Shown here: positions 36,752 through 49,700 of the stretch, piece by piece | Layout: each line of letters begins with the position of its first letter | Position numbering within the stretch: the stretch's first letter is position 1 | Assembly: GCF_001949145.1 (NCBI RefSeq) | Contig: NW_019091694.1 | Span: forward strand, 1 to 64,000 | Length of the DNA: 64,000 nt | DNA from: Acanthaster planci | Taxonomy: Eukaryota; Echinodermata; Asteroidea; Valvatida; Acanthasteridae | Direction: 5' to 3' | The notes under the pieces: generated by a model | Seen by the model: the letters and a program-made list of their open reading frames with translations, nothing else | What the model was told of the DNA's origin: nothing | The model's database searches: none | Made by a program: the position numbers and the translations under genes

Positions 36752-39707
36752 TTACCATCCTTTTGCACCCCTGCGAACGTCCTCGTACATCTCTCTCAGC
36801 TTCTCCGAATCTGGAATTAAAGCTGAAACAGAAAAAAAGTGTGATCTGATTAAAATTCAAACCAAAACGCCAGCAATGACGGGCCCAAAGTCATTTTTCC
36901 TATGTAACTTTCTGTGGCGTTGATAATGAAGGGTGAGGCTGTACTGGAGGGCTTTCTACACGCTTTTGAGAGGAAGGAAATAATACAGACGAAAAGCTGC
37001 GTTCAGTCTGTCAGCCACTATCCCCCTCCTCCGATTTGGTCTTGTATACAAGAGTCTAAGGTTCAGGTTGTGTTCGAGTGCACTGTTTACGTGGCCCACC
37101 CTAAGCCGTCAGTGGTCATCAATGACCGTTGTCGAGAGCCCTCGCACAACTTTTTTCCCACATGGGAATTTTTCACCACTGTCCTGAAAGATTTCCTGAG
37201 GTTGACCAATTTCCCCAGTGATCTACTCTAGGATTGTCCTTTGAATGTGCACATTTTTTCTTATATGATTGCAGGTAATAAGTTCATGTTGATAATAGTC
37301 AGTGTTCTCGTTGGAAACTCTAAAGACCTTCTTCAGACTCTGCATCATCATCACAAGACCTCCAGGCAGAATTCAAGTTACGAGCAGATGAACGGAAACA
37401 AAGCATTCTTTGTTGGTGTTCACCGTGTTACGTAAAGTCTGGTCTTCAGACTGGTTTTGTGACTGACATTTTGGTATGAAGATTCTCAGTTCCCAAACGA
37501 TAGTCTCTATGCCACGTCGTCATGCGCACTTGCTTCGTGTTAAAAGAGCCAGTGATTTCTGTCCTTTATCTTTTTTTTCTGCCCAGGGGCCACCGATTCA
37601 TTAATTACCTTTTTTAAGTTCACCGTTTCCTTTCATCTTAAAAAATCAAAACTTTTTAAGTTGGCCTTCAAATTCTAGATTTTCCAAAACTTTCTTTCAG
37701 TTCTCTTTTAATTTCAGGCCCGTAACTAGGGTGGTGCAGGGGGTGCGTCCGCATGGTTAATATGTGCAGTGTGCATGGTTAAACTGATGAAGTGACATCG
37801 CACGAACCAGATAAGCTGTCATGACTTGCCCAAGGGTGCACTGAACCAATTCAAGCTCCATTGAAAATAGTGTAAAGTCAACCAGGTTTGGAGCCCCATG
37901 GCAGGCAACTGAAGTCCCTGAGGCCTCTCAAACAAAAAACAATGTGTTGTTTAATCCTTCAGGTTTCATTTGATTTTCAATTTTTAGTAGGTTAACCAAT
38001 GAATTTTTTAATTATCCGCCCAAAACAAACTCTCCCCCAAAAAGTGAATGTTGCAAAGCCCTCCCAGCGGCCATTTTTCAAATGACATCCCTTACCTTCC
38101 TCGGGCTCTTTTGACTAATTTTCAATCCCATTTTTATCTGCTTTGCCCCCAGATGGGTGCCCCTGAATCTACAGAGATGATCCTGGGCCATATTGACAAA
38201 ATTCCACCATTTCTTGGCCCAAACAGACCCCTCTTTTTGAAACAATCTCTTGGGGGTACTTTTTGTGCGCCTCTGCCTGGCGGAGAATTTTCCTTGATTT
38301 GGGACACTGCACCCCTAAGTGCGCGCACGCTCGAGGATGTGCGCGTGAGTGTGATCGCCCCACAGGAAAGGCGTCTCATCAGATTTGTCAACAGGACAAA
38401 ATACCTGCTGAGCACGATAGCCTGTCATATATCACCGCAGCCACACAAGGACCCACGGTCGCGCCTTAATTGTTCCCGAATGACCTTACTTTTTTTTTAC
38501 CGAACTGGCACACTGACCAGAAGACACAATAGTTATACCTTTCAGCAATTATATGCAGAGCACCTTTTGCACACTTCTGAGTTTCTCAATAGAAAATAAC
38601 CTTGCCACACCACTGTGATAAACCACTGGAGCTCCATTTTGAACAATGCCTTTAGTGAAGATTTCATGCAGGAATTCGTTGTAACCCCCCCCCCCTTTAT
38701 AGAATTCTCCATGGTCATTTCGGGAAGAAAATATAGTATGGTGTTTTCTGACTGATAGAGGGATTGCGCTTCACGTTTTGAAATAGTGTCCTGGCGTGTC
38801 AAGGGAGCTATTACCGAGTACCAACTGGAAGGGGTCAATCAATTGCAAGACATTTTGTCAAATAGTTGACTGATAGATCACACAATGACCTTAAAGAGGA
38901 CTGTAACCAAAAACAACTACAAAAAGGTACAGTGCATGTTAAAAGATACCTATCCATTATGCTATTTATTCGGTTCCATAAATTGGTGTTATATTTATTT
39001 CGCTTTGTTTTGATTAGCATAGGCCTGCATATGTCCCGGCGTTGTAAACCAACCGAAGGGCTTCTTATCACGTACATATAATTTTAACTATGAACGGTTC
39101 ACACGTCCGACAGATTTTATCTTCTGTTTCATACCAACGACCCTGTCTGAAACCAGTTTTGTCGTCGGGACCACCAAAAGACTAGACACAAGACCAGACA
39201 CAAGACCATGCACAAGACCGTGCACAGGCCCAGTCACAGGTAACAGTGAAAACAATGGCATAGCTTGTGACTTGAATTCAGACTGTGGAGGTCTTGTGTT
39301 TTGTACTTGTGAAAGCCTTAAATGGTCTCGACTACAACACTGTCTGAAACATGACCCTAAAATCAAATAAGAAAAAGGTTCCTCTTTCCGTTTCTGTGGA
39401 CACAAAATGCCGACTTTACTGTTTCGCGAATACTATATCCGAGACAAGCATATTTGCATGAATAAAGAAATATGTGTCGTAATTAGTATACCACATACAA
39501 GAATTTCCAAGCTCAACTTATCTTAAAAGTGTCTGTTAAGTCTGGATTGGCACTGACAGCAGGAAAACCTTTTCAACTGCATTGCCACGAAACGAACTCA
39601 CCCTGATTTCTCGTCATCTCAAGGGCCCGGAGGAGGTACCGAAGCTCCTCCACCTGGCTTCCGAAAGCAAACCCAATTACACATGCCAAAATGATGAAAC
39701 GGAACAT
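36752..39707 (-). CDS. Predicted small secreted protein, two exons, 58 residues, unknown family
   Basis: Exon 1 (39707-39602) encodes a signal peptide, MFRFIILACVIGFAFGS, then QVEELRYLLRALEMTRNQ, and ends at a perfect donor (CAGG|GTGAGT). Exon 2 (36822-36752) follows TTTCTGTTTCAG and encodes LIPDSEKLREMYEDVRRGAK, then GW and a stop. Phases match (G|CT gives Ala), for 177 nt in all. The mature part would be about 41 residues, charged and helical, with an RR pair near the C-terminus. Pairing of the two exons is inferred from phase, strand and continuity; an extra exon in the 2.8 kb intron is possible. Exon 1 and its upstream DNA are duplicated at 46079. The family is not recognised; the LLRxxLEMxR string recalls CRH/diuretic-hormone peptides, but that may be chance. 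Confidence 0.6.
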
Positions 39708-40250
39708 CTTTTCCACCAGCAGAAACCACGCGTGTGCAAAGCAATGTCTGGGCCGTTCAACCTAAGCACCTGGTACTGCCAAACACTTGCTCCGAAATCT
39801 GGCTTTGGGAGAATCAGTTAATGACCTTTTGTTGATGTTCTGCTTGTCCTTTTCTGCTGTGGAAGACGTGCATTTCAAAAATATCGATCGACCGTGAAAG
39901 GTCACCATGCATGAAGAAAGCTTGTGTATACCGATGGGGAGTTTTTGCGTATTGCTACAAAATTTACCGTCATATTGAACTGTTCACCATCTGAGTTCAC
40001 TGCATTTTGAAAAATCAAGAAAACGTTCGTCACATTCAACGATTAAAGCGCAGCTCGTCTCCCACGTTTCAGCCGCACTTTAACCCGCGAATGTCTTTCA
40101 AAGGTGTACATGCACTTCTACGTGATAATGAGGCCTCGTTGTATTGATCGCGATACGGCAGAAATTATTTTGTGGCGTATGTAGAGGTGGTCATCAGATG
40201 AGAGGAATGTAGGAACTAGCTTAAAGATCTAGGAAGTCAATTCAAAGTGT
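39575..40250. repeat. Local segmental duplication, copy A (exon 1 and upstream of small secreted protein)
   Basis: The sequence is collinear with 46050-46760. Homology covers the signal-peptide exon and about 550 bp upstream of it (on the minus strand). Shared words include gttcactgc, ctttgaaaaatcaa-like and aggaagtcaattcaa. Beyond about 40250 the two diverge. The exon is more alike than the upstream DNA. Confidence 0.75.
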
Positions 40251-43200
40251 AATTTGAAGGGATTATGACCACTCTCAAAACAACCCAGTCGAAATATTGA
40301 CTGATTTCCCCAGTTGTTCAAAATTGACTACGTATTCAGTCAAACACCCACGCTTACATTGGCAAATCATGCTTTCTGACAAGATTCCTATTCGGTGTCT
40401 TTTGAAATATCAATGAAGTGACTGAAAAAAATCTAGTCAGGTTGACTACTTTCCAGTTGCACCCAGCTGAATGTCATTCTCTTATACATGTACGGCTTGC
40501 TGCATATCTGTTAAAGTACTAAGGCCAAGACTTCGGAGCTCTTAACTGGCACTGTGAACATCTAACAAAAGAAGCACGGTGCAATAGCAATGGACGCTCA
40601 GTGTTAGTGCTCTGTTTCTTTTGTTAAATGTTCTTGTGTGATACTTGTCCTAAATTATCGTCAATTTTACATTTGACTGACTTGCATGACAACTTGAATG
40701 TTGTGGTGGAGTATTGTGAAAGCCACCATACGTGAAATCGGTTAGTTTTCATACTGTGGTCATTCCCACAAAGACCAACATCTACTTGTCGAAATGGAAC
40801 AAACACGTTTTAGAATTTTATTTTCCATTCTTTTGTATTTGTACGCGACATACCGGTTTGTAGTACGCTGCCTATGTAAAGCCAAGAAGTATATTAAAAC
40901 TCAAAAAGTTAATAACTATCACGCACAGGCACTTCTTTTTCAGTCTGTCCCGTTGAGTATTTGGAACTCGTATAAGAATGTACAAGTATAAAAGGGAAAC
41001 CCTGAATTCCATCTGTACAACTAGCAGGATGAAAGCTCTGCACGGACACAAAAAATTACATATGTCTCCATATAATTTAAAGGCAGATATCTGTCTCTGT
41101 TTTTCAAGCGATGCGTTATTTTGAAATATGTTTGATCGGTTTCTTTTTGACATGAAGTCTGGATGCTAGACTTGTAACATTGCATTGGGGACACATTTAC
41201 TGGAAGGGGATACAAGTACGTTGGGCAGGAAAACAATTCAGAAGGACACATATTCACTGGGTTGCGACCACAGTCGTATAAAGTTACGGACGGGCAGCTC
41301 TTTCAAAACAACGGTGGGGTACCGTAACCAAGACGGCACCCAACTAAATCAAAACGCGTGGGCAAATTCATCTCCGGGTGTCCACTCCGAGGAGGAACAA
41401 AAAGGAATGAAACTGTAGTCCTTTGGTACACATTCCCGCATAGACGCGCAAGTTTAAGTGCGTTTGACGCGAAGAACGCGCAACGAAGGCCACGTCCCAA
41501 TCTCGGCTCCATTAGCTGCCTTTACTAGCCCCTGGTCGTTTCGAATTCGAAAATGATGCTGACTGGCTATTAAGAATGAATATACATAAACCTAAAGTCA
41601 ATCGCAATCGCATCAAAGGCTACACGCTCGCACACCGGTATTCTCCTGCACCTGGCCCGTGCAGATTGCGCAAGACGCAAGACTGGGGGTCTATGCGTTT
41701 ATATGCCTACATCTGTGGTTGTGACCCCGTAAATGTGTTCGGGGAAAACATCTACAGGCGAGGGAGCACACGACCTTCAATACCGGCAGTCATGACACAG
41801 CTAGTACTTTTTTTGCGGTGGTTACCATTCAAATAAAATCTACTAACCATAAAGGGGAGAAAAACCGAGGGGAGATCAGGTCCCGATAGAACTCGAAACG
41901 ATTTGGGGGTTTTGTGCCAAAATTAAAGCGCATATTTAGGTGTTAGCAAATCATTCCCGAACGGAACTTAATGTAAGTACAGCTTTTTCAACACCAATAT
42001 TGGCCAGAGTTTCGGATAGTAAATTTTGCTGTCTTTACTTTTTTGTTCTCTCTTAGGGGATCATTTCCAGTTTAGGAGACGCCAAACATTTAATCTTTAA
42101 GAGGAGTTGACGGTTAGTGCAAAAATAGTTCATTGTGTTTTAATGGCTCCCTGGTTCCTTTTTGGTGAAAACTACCCTTAGTGCATGATTGCCTCTGACA
42201 ACCCAATTTACAGCCAATGCGTGCAAAGTTTCATGCCACTGACCATCTAAACCGAAGTAAGGCTGCATCCAAACCCATGTTTAATATTGTATGGCCAGGC
42301 TGTCGCCCACAGCTTTTGTGCGGGAACACGCCGATTGTCACAATTAACTTTATTTACGAGGCCGTCCATATTGAATTTGAAAGCGAGGTTAATTCTTCAT
42401 TTTGAATGTTGAGAGTACAAATGAAGCAATAAAATGAAAATCATGACAAATTGGCACCTGTTTACTCTGATGAATACTTTCAAATTCATGATTGAACGCA
42501 CAGAATTGTACACTGCCAGGCTTTGAATGCATGGAAGCATAAAACAGGCCGGTGCCATCCTAATGGACAGTTTGCAAATTATATAAAACAGATTTGGGGA
42601 ATAAGATATTAAAGAATGACCTCCATGTGAATAGGGTCTATATACGTGACTGTACAGCTCCTGAAGCTTGTTTCGGCCGTGAACTTATTTCGATGGAAAA
42701 AGGCCATTTTTAGAACCCGTACAAATGCAGATTTTGTCATTTACAGCTCATGAACGCTCTGATTTACACCAATGTATCCAATTAGCTATCTTGACTTATT
42801 ATATCCACTCAATTTTATAGTGAATCTGAAATGTGCACGGTTGAATGGGTTCATGATAATTGAGGATACAAAACAGAATCCAGAATGCGGCTTCATACAA
42901 CATTATGTCAACACACACGTAACTCAAGTGAGATAAATAACAGATAAAATAACAAACAAAACTTGAATGACGAGTCGGCATACTTTGTCACACAAACAGG
43001 CCTTTTAGTGTTTGATGAGATTCCATTGTCGTTTATTTTATCCCCCAAAAATCAAAACGTCAGTCTCGTGCTGCATGCAATTACCAAATAAGTTGCAAAC
43101 GAAAATACGTGGATAAGGATTACATGTACATACTTACAAAAAGAACTGCTTTTCCTTAACTACCACCAGGCGGAAATAAAATGAAAAAATCCAGAAACTA

Positions 43201-43600
43201 CCTATTATAAATTTCTATAAAATTAGACCTTGCCGATTGTCCCTACAATAGGGCAATGCACTGTACTAGATGATTGGGTTTGGACAGAGTAACTGTTACG
43301 GAACAGTGGCTCTGTTATCAAGGTTTCTATTTTCACTGACGGGGCGGTTTTAGGCAATGGGGTGTAATAATGGATTTAGCACAATGTAGAGCCCTCGGTT
43401 CTTCGTTTGTGTTTGTCACTGTGAAAGTCTTTGGAAATCTGTGCACAGTAATACATTGGAAAAGAATAGGAAAATACCCCTTTGTAGATTCCATAGCGGT
43501 ATATGGAAGAATCTATCAACGCTTCACTGAACCTTACCTATACGGCCCTCTTTTGATACCGGAAAGGGGGTCTTTGTTTAAGAATTCCTTCGTACCAAAG
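40250..43600. other. Intergenic, no gene recognised
   Basis: Neither strand shows an exon I can support. A second exon equivalent to 36752-36822 for the paralogue at 46079 was looked for here and up to 45900 and not found. Confidence 0.4.
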
Positions 43601-43604
43601 TTTC

Positions 43605-43893
43605 CATGGGCGTAAATCCCAGAAGGATTGGGGGTATATGCCCCCCCTTTGAGGTGGGAGATGGGCTATTGAATCATTTGCGCTGCACACTTTTTCGTGG
43701 TGAGCAAAAATATGAAGCGGATTGAGAAGAATTTTTCGGAATTTTCAACGGCTAAAATGTATTCATTATTGGAAACAATAAATAAACATACATATGCCAT
43801 TCTGATGTATTATTGATGTACACCTATATCACAACTGGCAAGTCACCCCCCCCATCCCCCATCTCCCAATTCCTGGCACAAATTTACGCCATT
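43605..43893. mobile_element. Small MITE-like element with (G)GCGTAAAT termini
   Basis: The left end catgggcgtaaat and right end atttacgccattg are imperfect inverted repeats. Inner blocks continue the symmetry (aggattggggg against tcccaattcct), with C/G tracts. It is about 290 bp and non-coding. No target-site duplication was found. Confidence 0.45.
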
Positions 43894-44578
43894 GATACAT
43901 GCTTATCACCAACGACCATTGATGGCGCTGCTGTGGTAACATGATTCGTCTATACTGTCACTGCACTGCATGCAAGACCAGAGTGGTGCAAGTGGAACGA
44001 CTGACTTAGACCCTGTGACAATTTCATAGTATTAATGACACTGCAATGGCATTGACACTGTCAATGTAGCAATGCTACATCTGGGCTCTGAGGTATCGTT
44101 CGGGCGGCCCGTTCTTGGCACGGGTATTGCACTCAAACGGAGGGAACGCGACCGCAGAACACTGTTCTCGGAACTAGATAACACACGTCACGTCCTCATC
44201 GGGGTTTCTTGAGAGCTGCAAAAATGGCGACATGGCCGACAAAACTGGAGATTATGGCAACGTTTTATAATTTTCCATGAAACAGAAACGGATTTTCCGT
44301 TTATATAGGAAAGAACGTAGCCTAGAAATCCAAACGTTAATCTTTGAAACGGTACGTTGACGCTGCCATCATGTTGCATGTCGCTTGTTACTCATACCAG
44401 CGAGAACCGAGTGTACGTTCCCAGCAACCGAGCGGTCGCCCCGTCAACTACACATCGAAATGTTCAGCTAACACGCCGCCCAAACTCAGCGTGGATGGAC
44501 GATCTCTAGTCTTAATTTTCAGCGTAAGGATGGGTACTGTATATAAAATGGATGCGTACATGGTTCGGAAGCTGCTGG

Positions 44579-44695
44579 GTGACCGAGGAGGGGGGAATGG
44601 GGTACTGGGTGAGGTGGGGTGTTGGGTGGGTAGGGTGTTGGCTAGTTGGGTGGGGTGTTGGCTAGGTGGGTGGATAGGTTTGGGGTTTTTTGTGT
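44579..44695 (+). repeat. G-rich minisatellite
   Basis: Imperfect repeats of the type GGGTGGGGTGTTGGCTAGTT contain many runs of three or four Gs on the plus strand, enough for G-quadruplex formation in principle. It is followed by a GT run. No gene overlaps it that I can support. Confidence 0.6.
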
Positions 44696-45140
44696 GTGTG
44701 ATTGTTTTAGGAACTGAACGCCAGCACTTCAGAAAGTGTCTGCGCAGATACAGGGGGTGACTCTTTTGAGGGTATATCAATTTGCTTCAACACAAACATT
44801 CAAAAATGCACCTTTGTGTCTTAATTAACCTTCTTTTCATTTTTGGTATTATTTTAAATGATATTTCACTGCTAATCGGTATTCATGCTAATAGTATTTC
44901 CATATTCATGAGCAAAACTGTGATGTCATCTCAGGAAAAAAGCCTCAATGTTACATTGGCTGGTACACAAAAAAGTTTTGCATTTTTGTATGACTCCATT
45001 TTCTCTTCTTTGCTGATTTTTCATCGTTGTTAATGTGCACGGCAATAAGCAATCATCAACCCCTTTCTGAGAAATGTTTCCAGTAAGTAAATCCTGGGTC
45101 CAGTATTTGACAAGAAGAACTTTGAATTCAACTACATGTA

Positions 45141-45362
45141 TGTCTTCCACAGACATATAAACGCATAGACCGCCAGGTCGCATTCATATACATGAGCATT
45201 TCCTTGATCAATGCAGCACCTGACTAAATCGAAACTACGGGAAAATTCACCCCTCCAAACATAAAGGGAATTTACGCACAGTTGAAGAATTCCAGCCATA
45301 AAATTCTATGGAGCCACTTTCCTATGTAAAAAAATCCTCCGTTTACTTAATCTGGCCCGTGC
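45141..45362 (+). repeat. Dispersed repeat, copy 1 (partner inverted at 63476-63722)
   Basis: Reads acataaacgcatagaccgcc, later aatttacgcacagttgaaga, and ends tttacttaatctggcc. The reverse complement of 63476-63722 carries the same words in the same order. The centre is less similar. It is non-coding. Confidence 0.7.
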
Positions 45363-46049
45363 AGATTTGAAACAATGTTGTTGTAACACATGAAAAGATG
45401 ACGCGCAGTCATCCAGCACCGTCTCGCCTCGCCATTATTGTTTGCCTGTAGTACTTTTCATATAATCACGGTTATATGAGAGGATCACGGCAAGTCATCT
45501 ATCGTTAAAAAATCACACGAAACAGATCACGTCATCCAGTGGCATCAAGCACAACTCATCACCAGAATCAAGCAATAGCACCCTCGACGTATACGCGAGG
45601 CCACAAAGGACGCGATATCGTTTCCAGTATTTTAACCCTAACAGTCCCAAATCCCCCAATTTCAATATGATTTTACATACACCCCAGGGGGTTAGGGATA
45701 ATGGAGGTCAATGGTACAGGGCGCTGAGGCTGTATGACGCCACTGCCCAAAGTCATGAACAACTAGATCAATATTCCTCGCTGAAATGCTTGAAATATGA
45801 AAGAATTTTATGCAAATAGCTTGAAAAAATCAACATTTTTTTGTCCCAAACTTTACACACAAGATGCCATTTTTTAGGATCCCACAATTTCGTTACACTA
45901 TGTCTTTGGGAACAGTGTGACGAGCAGCTCCATGGATCAACGGTGCCGGTGTGCGGGGAGAAGCATGTCTCGTGTATGGTCCAGCGGTTTCAAAATTAAT
46001 TGCCAGGTGTTTGTTGGGCCTGGTTCAGTACCAAGAGAAGATAAACCTT

Positions 46050-46760
46050 TTCATCTGCATGCCAGACAACGAACTCACCCTGATTTCTCGTCATCTCAAG
46101 GGCCCTAAGGAGGTACCGAAGCTCCTCCACCTGGCTCCCAACAGCAAATCCAACTACACATGCCAAAATGAGGAAACGGAACATCTTTCCACCAGTCCCA
46201 GCAGAAACTACGCCTCTACAAAGCAATGTCTGCAGCGTTCAGCGTCACCACCTGAACTGCCAAACACTTGCTCAAAAATGTGGTTGTTGATTTTCTTTTT
46301 GTCCTGATCTGCTTTTTAAACATAATGTAGACGCACCTTTCAAAAATTAGCCAGCCGTGAAACATGACAACGGTAAAGGGTAATGTATATACATCCTTCA
46401 CCTTTTGCATATACAATTTACTGTCTGGGAGGCTCGATATACAGTGTCTGCGATTCCATTGACTTGTTTCATCGTTGAGTTCACTGCTCTTTCGAAAATC
46501 AAAAGAATGTTTATCACATTCAGCAAGTTATGCGACGCTAGTCCGTGCTCGTCGTATAGTGTTTGGGCCGCACATTACAGCCGTGCATGTCCCATTTCGA
46601 GTGTTATTGCCAATGCGGCTACTTTAATCGCGCTACGGAACAAACTATTCTAAAATGTTCACTTTTTTGGGAAACAACTGTGGAGAAAGTCAGTAGATAA
46701 AGGATATTACAGGGATTAGTTTAGAGAGAACAAGGAAGTCAATTCAAGTGTGTTTTCAAA
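46050..46760. repeat. Local segmental duplication, copy B
   Basis: Partner of 39575-40250, in the same orientation about 6.5 kb away. It contains the second signal-peptide exon and its upstream flank, up to aggaagtcaattcaag near 46740. Confidence 0.75.
46079..46184 (-). CDS. Paralogous first exon of small secreted protein; second exon not found
   Basis: The exon begins MFRFLILACVVGFAVGS, a clear signal peptide, and continues QVEELRYLLRALEMTRNQ, identical to the 39602 copy in all 18 residues after the signal. It has the same length (106 nt), phase and GTGAGT donor. Differences (Ile to Leu/Val, Phe to Val) are conservative and confined to the hydrophobic core of the signal. This pattern suggests the mature residues are constrained. 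A matching 3' exon was not seen between 40000 and 45900, so the gene may be a partial duplicate or use a diverged exon. Confidence 0.6.
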
Positions 46761-49700
46761 GACTAGTACAAGAATTTGTGTTTCTCGTATATGCATGGGT
46801 TGCTGATTAACTTTTAAAAGTAAACAAAGAGGGCGCAAACACCCTCTGTACACACTTGCGGTATGCACGCCATCATTCATTACGGACTGAAAATGTTGAC
46901 AAAATGAAGGAAGTAATGGAATTACACATATCTTTAAAGAAAAAAGCCAGGCCCACCTCAATTCGCTCCTTTCCCGGGTGAGAATCCAGTGAATGTGCCC
47001 TTTTAATGGCTAAAACCGTGCGATAAAGCTTCTTTAAAAGACATTTACACGCTAAGCAAAATTAGGCCGAGACCGAGTCACGGGTAGTGCGTTGTGTGTG
47101 ACATTTCTGATAGTAACCTGTTTTCTGCTTAACAAATATTTTTTCCTCTTTGCAAACTTCCGCACATAAATGAAGAGTTGCTCGAGAGCTGGTAATAGAA
47201 AGGCTCCTTAAGAGTGCAATTCTTGCACACGCATTTAACAAGTCATCTAAAACTTGCTGCATTAGGCAAACTGTTGCATAATGTCGGCTTTCGCATCATC
47301 CTTCTGGATGCTCTTTGCACGGTGAAAGTTTCTACAGCATCCAACAGTTCAATTATGCTCTCGAGCAAACCACCTGTATACAATTTGCTTTTCTTGTAAT
47401 ACAAGAAAGGTTTTGAGAATAACTTAATGTCCCGGGTAATTACATGTAAAAGATTTCTTAGAGATTGAGGGAACCATCACTACAATTATCAACATACCTG
47501 TATATTGTAAAAGTTTGATGTTTCACATAGGATTCTATTTCTCATATCCTTTAACAGCAGTATCGCCATTACTTTTTTGACAGTGGATAAATGATGTTTT
47601 ACCATGGAGCTATTAAACACAGGGATTTCGAACAAAACCCCTACCGACCGTAATCCGATTAACTGCCCCGGTCGGCTCCATAGACAAAGCGCGGTTACCA
47701 GCCCCAGTGTTGGAGATCCGTGACTTTCTTTGTACTCAATGATTGCTACCGCCGGGTAGCAGGTAACCCACAGACTCGCCGTGTTTCCCTGCGGCATACT
47801 GGAGTAAATAAATGGTGGAAAAAGATGCACGAAGAAGATGCGTAGTTCTCTTCTGTAGTCCTCAGGAGTCAGTGCGTGATCCCCGCAGATGCACTGGAAA
47901 ATTCTGAATCAGCAATTGTTATTTTGCAAAAGGTCGGACGTTTTTTAAGTCAGTTGTGACATTTTGCAGTTCCGGCGGTAGAGAAGAAATGCCCAAAATA
48001 CGAACTGCGATATTTATATAACAAGTGGCAATCCTAGTGGTTCCTACGGTTAAAAGAAGGTGGAAACATGCCCCAGGGATGCATTTGACAACGTGGTGAG
48101 GTTTCAGGCCGAGACAGTTGTTGACAATGACAGAAAGGACAACAAATCTTCCCACGTTTTTGTGCGTTTTTTATTTTCCTCTGGACCAGCTACATTCTTT
48201 CAGTTTTCCTGAGCGTATTTTTGGAGAATTTGTATTAGTTAGTAATTCTTTTTATTGTTAAGAGGGACTTTGGGGGATGTAAAGACGTAACCAGACTTTC
48301 ATAGTCATTGGAATATCACAACAATCACTAAAATTATCGACATTTAAGTCTCCGACGACGGTGGTTTGCGTCTCAAGGCGGCCATGTTGAACATGCGGAA
48401 GTGTAACACGCAGGCGCGGTACCCACGATCCTTTGCAAATGCAACTCCGAGCATTCCTTATAGCCCACAACTGTCCATGCAACACGTGTAGTGCTGGCGG
48501 TGGCCATCATTGACCCTTTTGATCTCTGTAAGTGCTTACTCCTTGTGTATAATAGCTTCATGGTTTTACTGAAAATAGGTCTAAAATAGTAGCACTGCCC
48601 CAATTAAGAGACCCAAAGACACAAACGCACGTCTAGGGTGAGCTTTTTTGTTGCTGTTCCTGAGCCTTTAACCCTAAAATAACCAGGGGAAATCCACCTC
48701 TGACATTTTCTCTGAAAATGTCCCAAAGCATTTCAGTCGGTATATTTCCATTTCAGTCATTTTGACGCCACTTTTTTAAAAAGCGGTCATACACCTACCC
48801 TTCTCGAGAAATGCCCATTATTCTGAGACAGGCCAGCTACAGTTTTCCCATTCATAATGCTCAATGAGGCAGACCGTTCATGTGAGGCCATGAACTTCAA
48901 TGACTATAACAAAAACAAAGAACTTAAAAGTAGGTCAGACTGAAGCTATGCTCATAATGGGTGAGTTTATGTGCATACCAAGTTTCACTATGATTGGACA
49001 TAGGCCAGCCGAATTCGAGGGGGGGGGGAATCTTCCTCCTCCGGATTGTGAGGTGGTCCGACAAAGCCATGGTTCTTTTGGGATGAAATGTCAAAGGTTC
49101 AATCTTACCAGAATGCGAGCACATCCCACAAGTCTGCATCTTTTTTCGGCGGGTACATGAGGCATTTTTTTGGTTTACTTAGCCCATCTTTGTTGACAAC
49201 AGACTACATGTATTTCTATAGGGTTTTGACTGTACAAACTCTTTTGAGTCAAACTGTAAATGGCCTTTGAATACACTGCCATCCCATCACAGCGTGTTCA
49301 ATCAAAAGGGAAAAAAGGAATAAAGTTTACAAATTCACATGACGGTGATTTTTTTTCTAGTCTCTATCTAATTCTTCAAAATAAACAAAGTAAGCCAAAA
49401 AAGAACTGATGGGAACATGGTGGAGGCCACCAACAGACATTAAGTTGACGTGAACCATGAACCATAAACAGTATGTGACCAAACCTAACAAAATGAACTG
49501 TAAGTTACTAGGGCCTGTTTCGAGTCCTGCAACACCTGAACCCATGAGAACTGAATCCATGGACAATCAGTACACCATGGCTGCATGCTGAACTGCTCAT
49601 ATAATGAACAGTCGTTTTGTTTCCAAAGGCAACTCTCTCTATATAAAACAGCTCTGGCCCTCTCCAGTCTTTAGAACGGTAAAGCCCACTTACATATACA

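Noticed and set aside
38048-38599. 183-codon plus-strand open stretch
   Set aside because: No recognisable motif and no supporting splice or start context; minus-strand frames over the same bases are also open, which suggests composition or an old repeat.
44344-44760. Plus-strand gene ending in the G-rich tract
   Set aside because: The open frame is extended by the minisatellite; no family motif or convincing splice sites.
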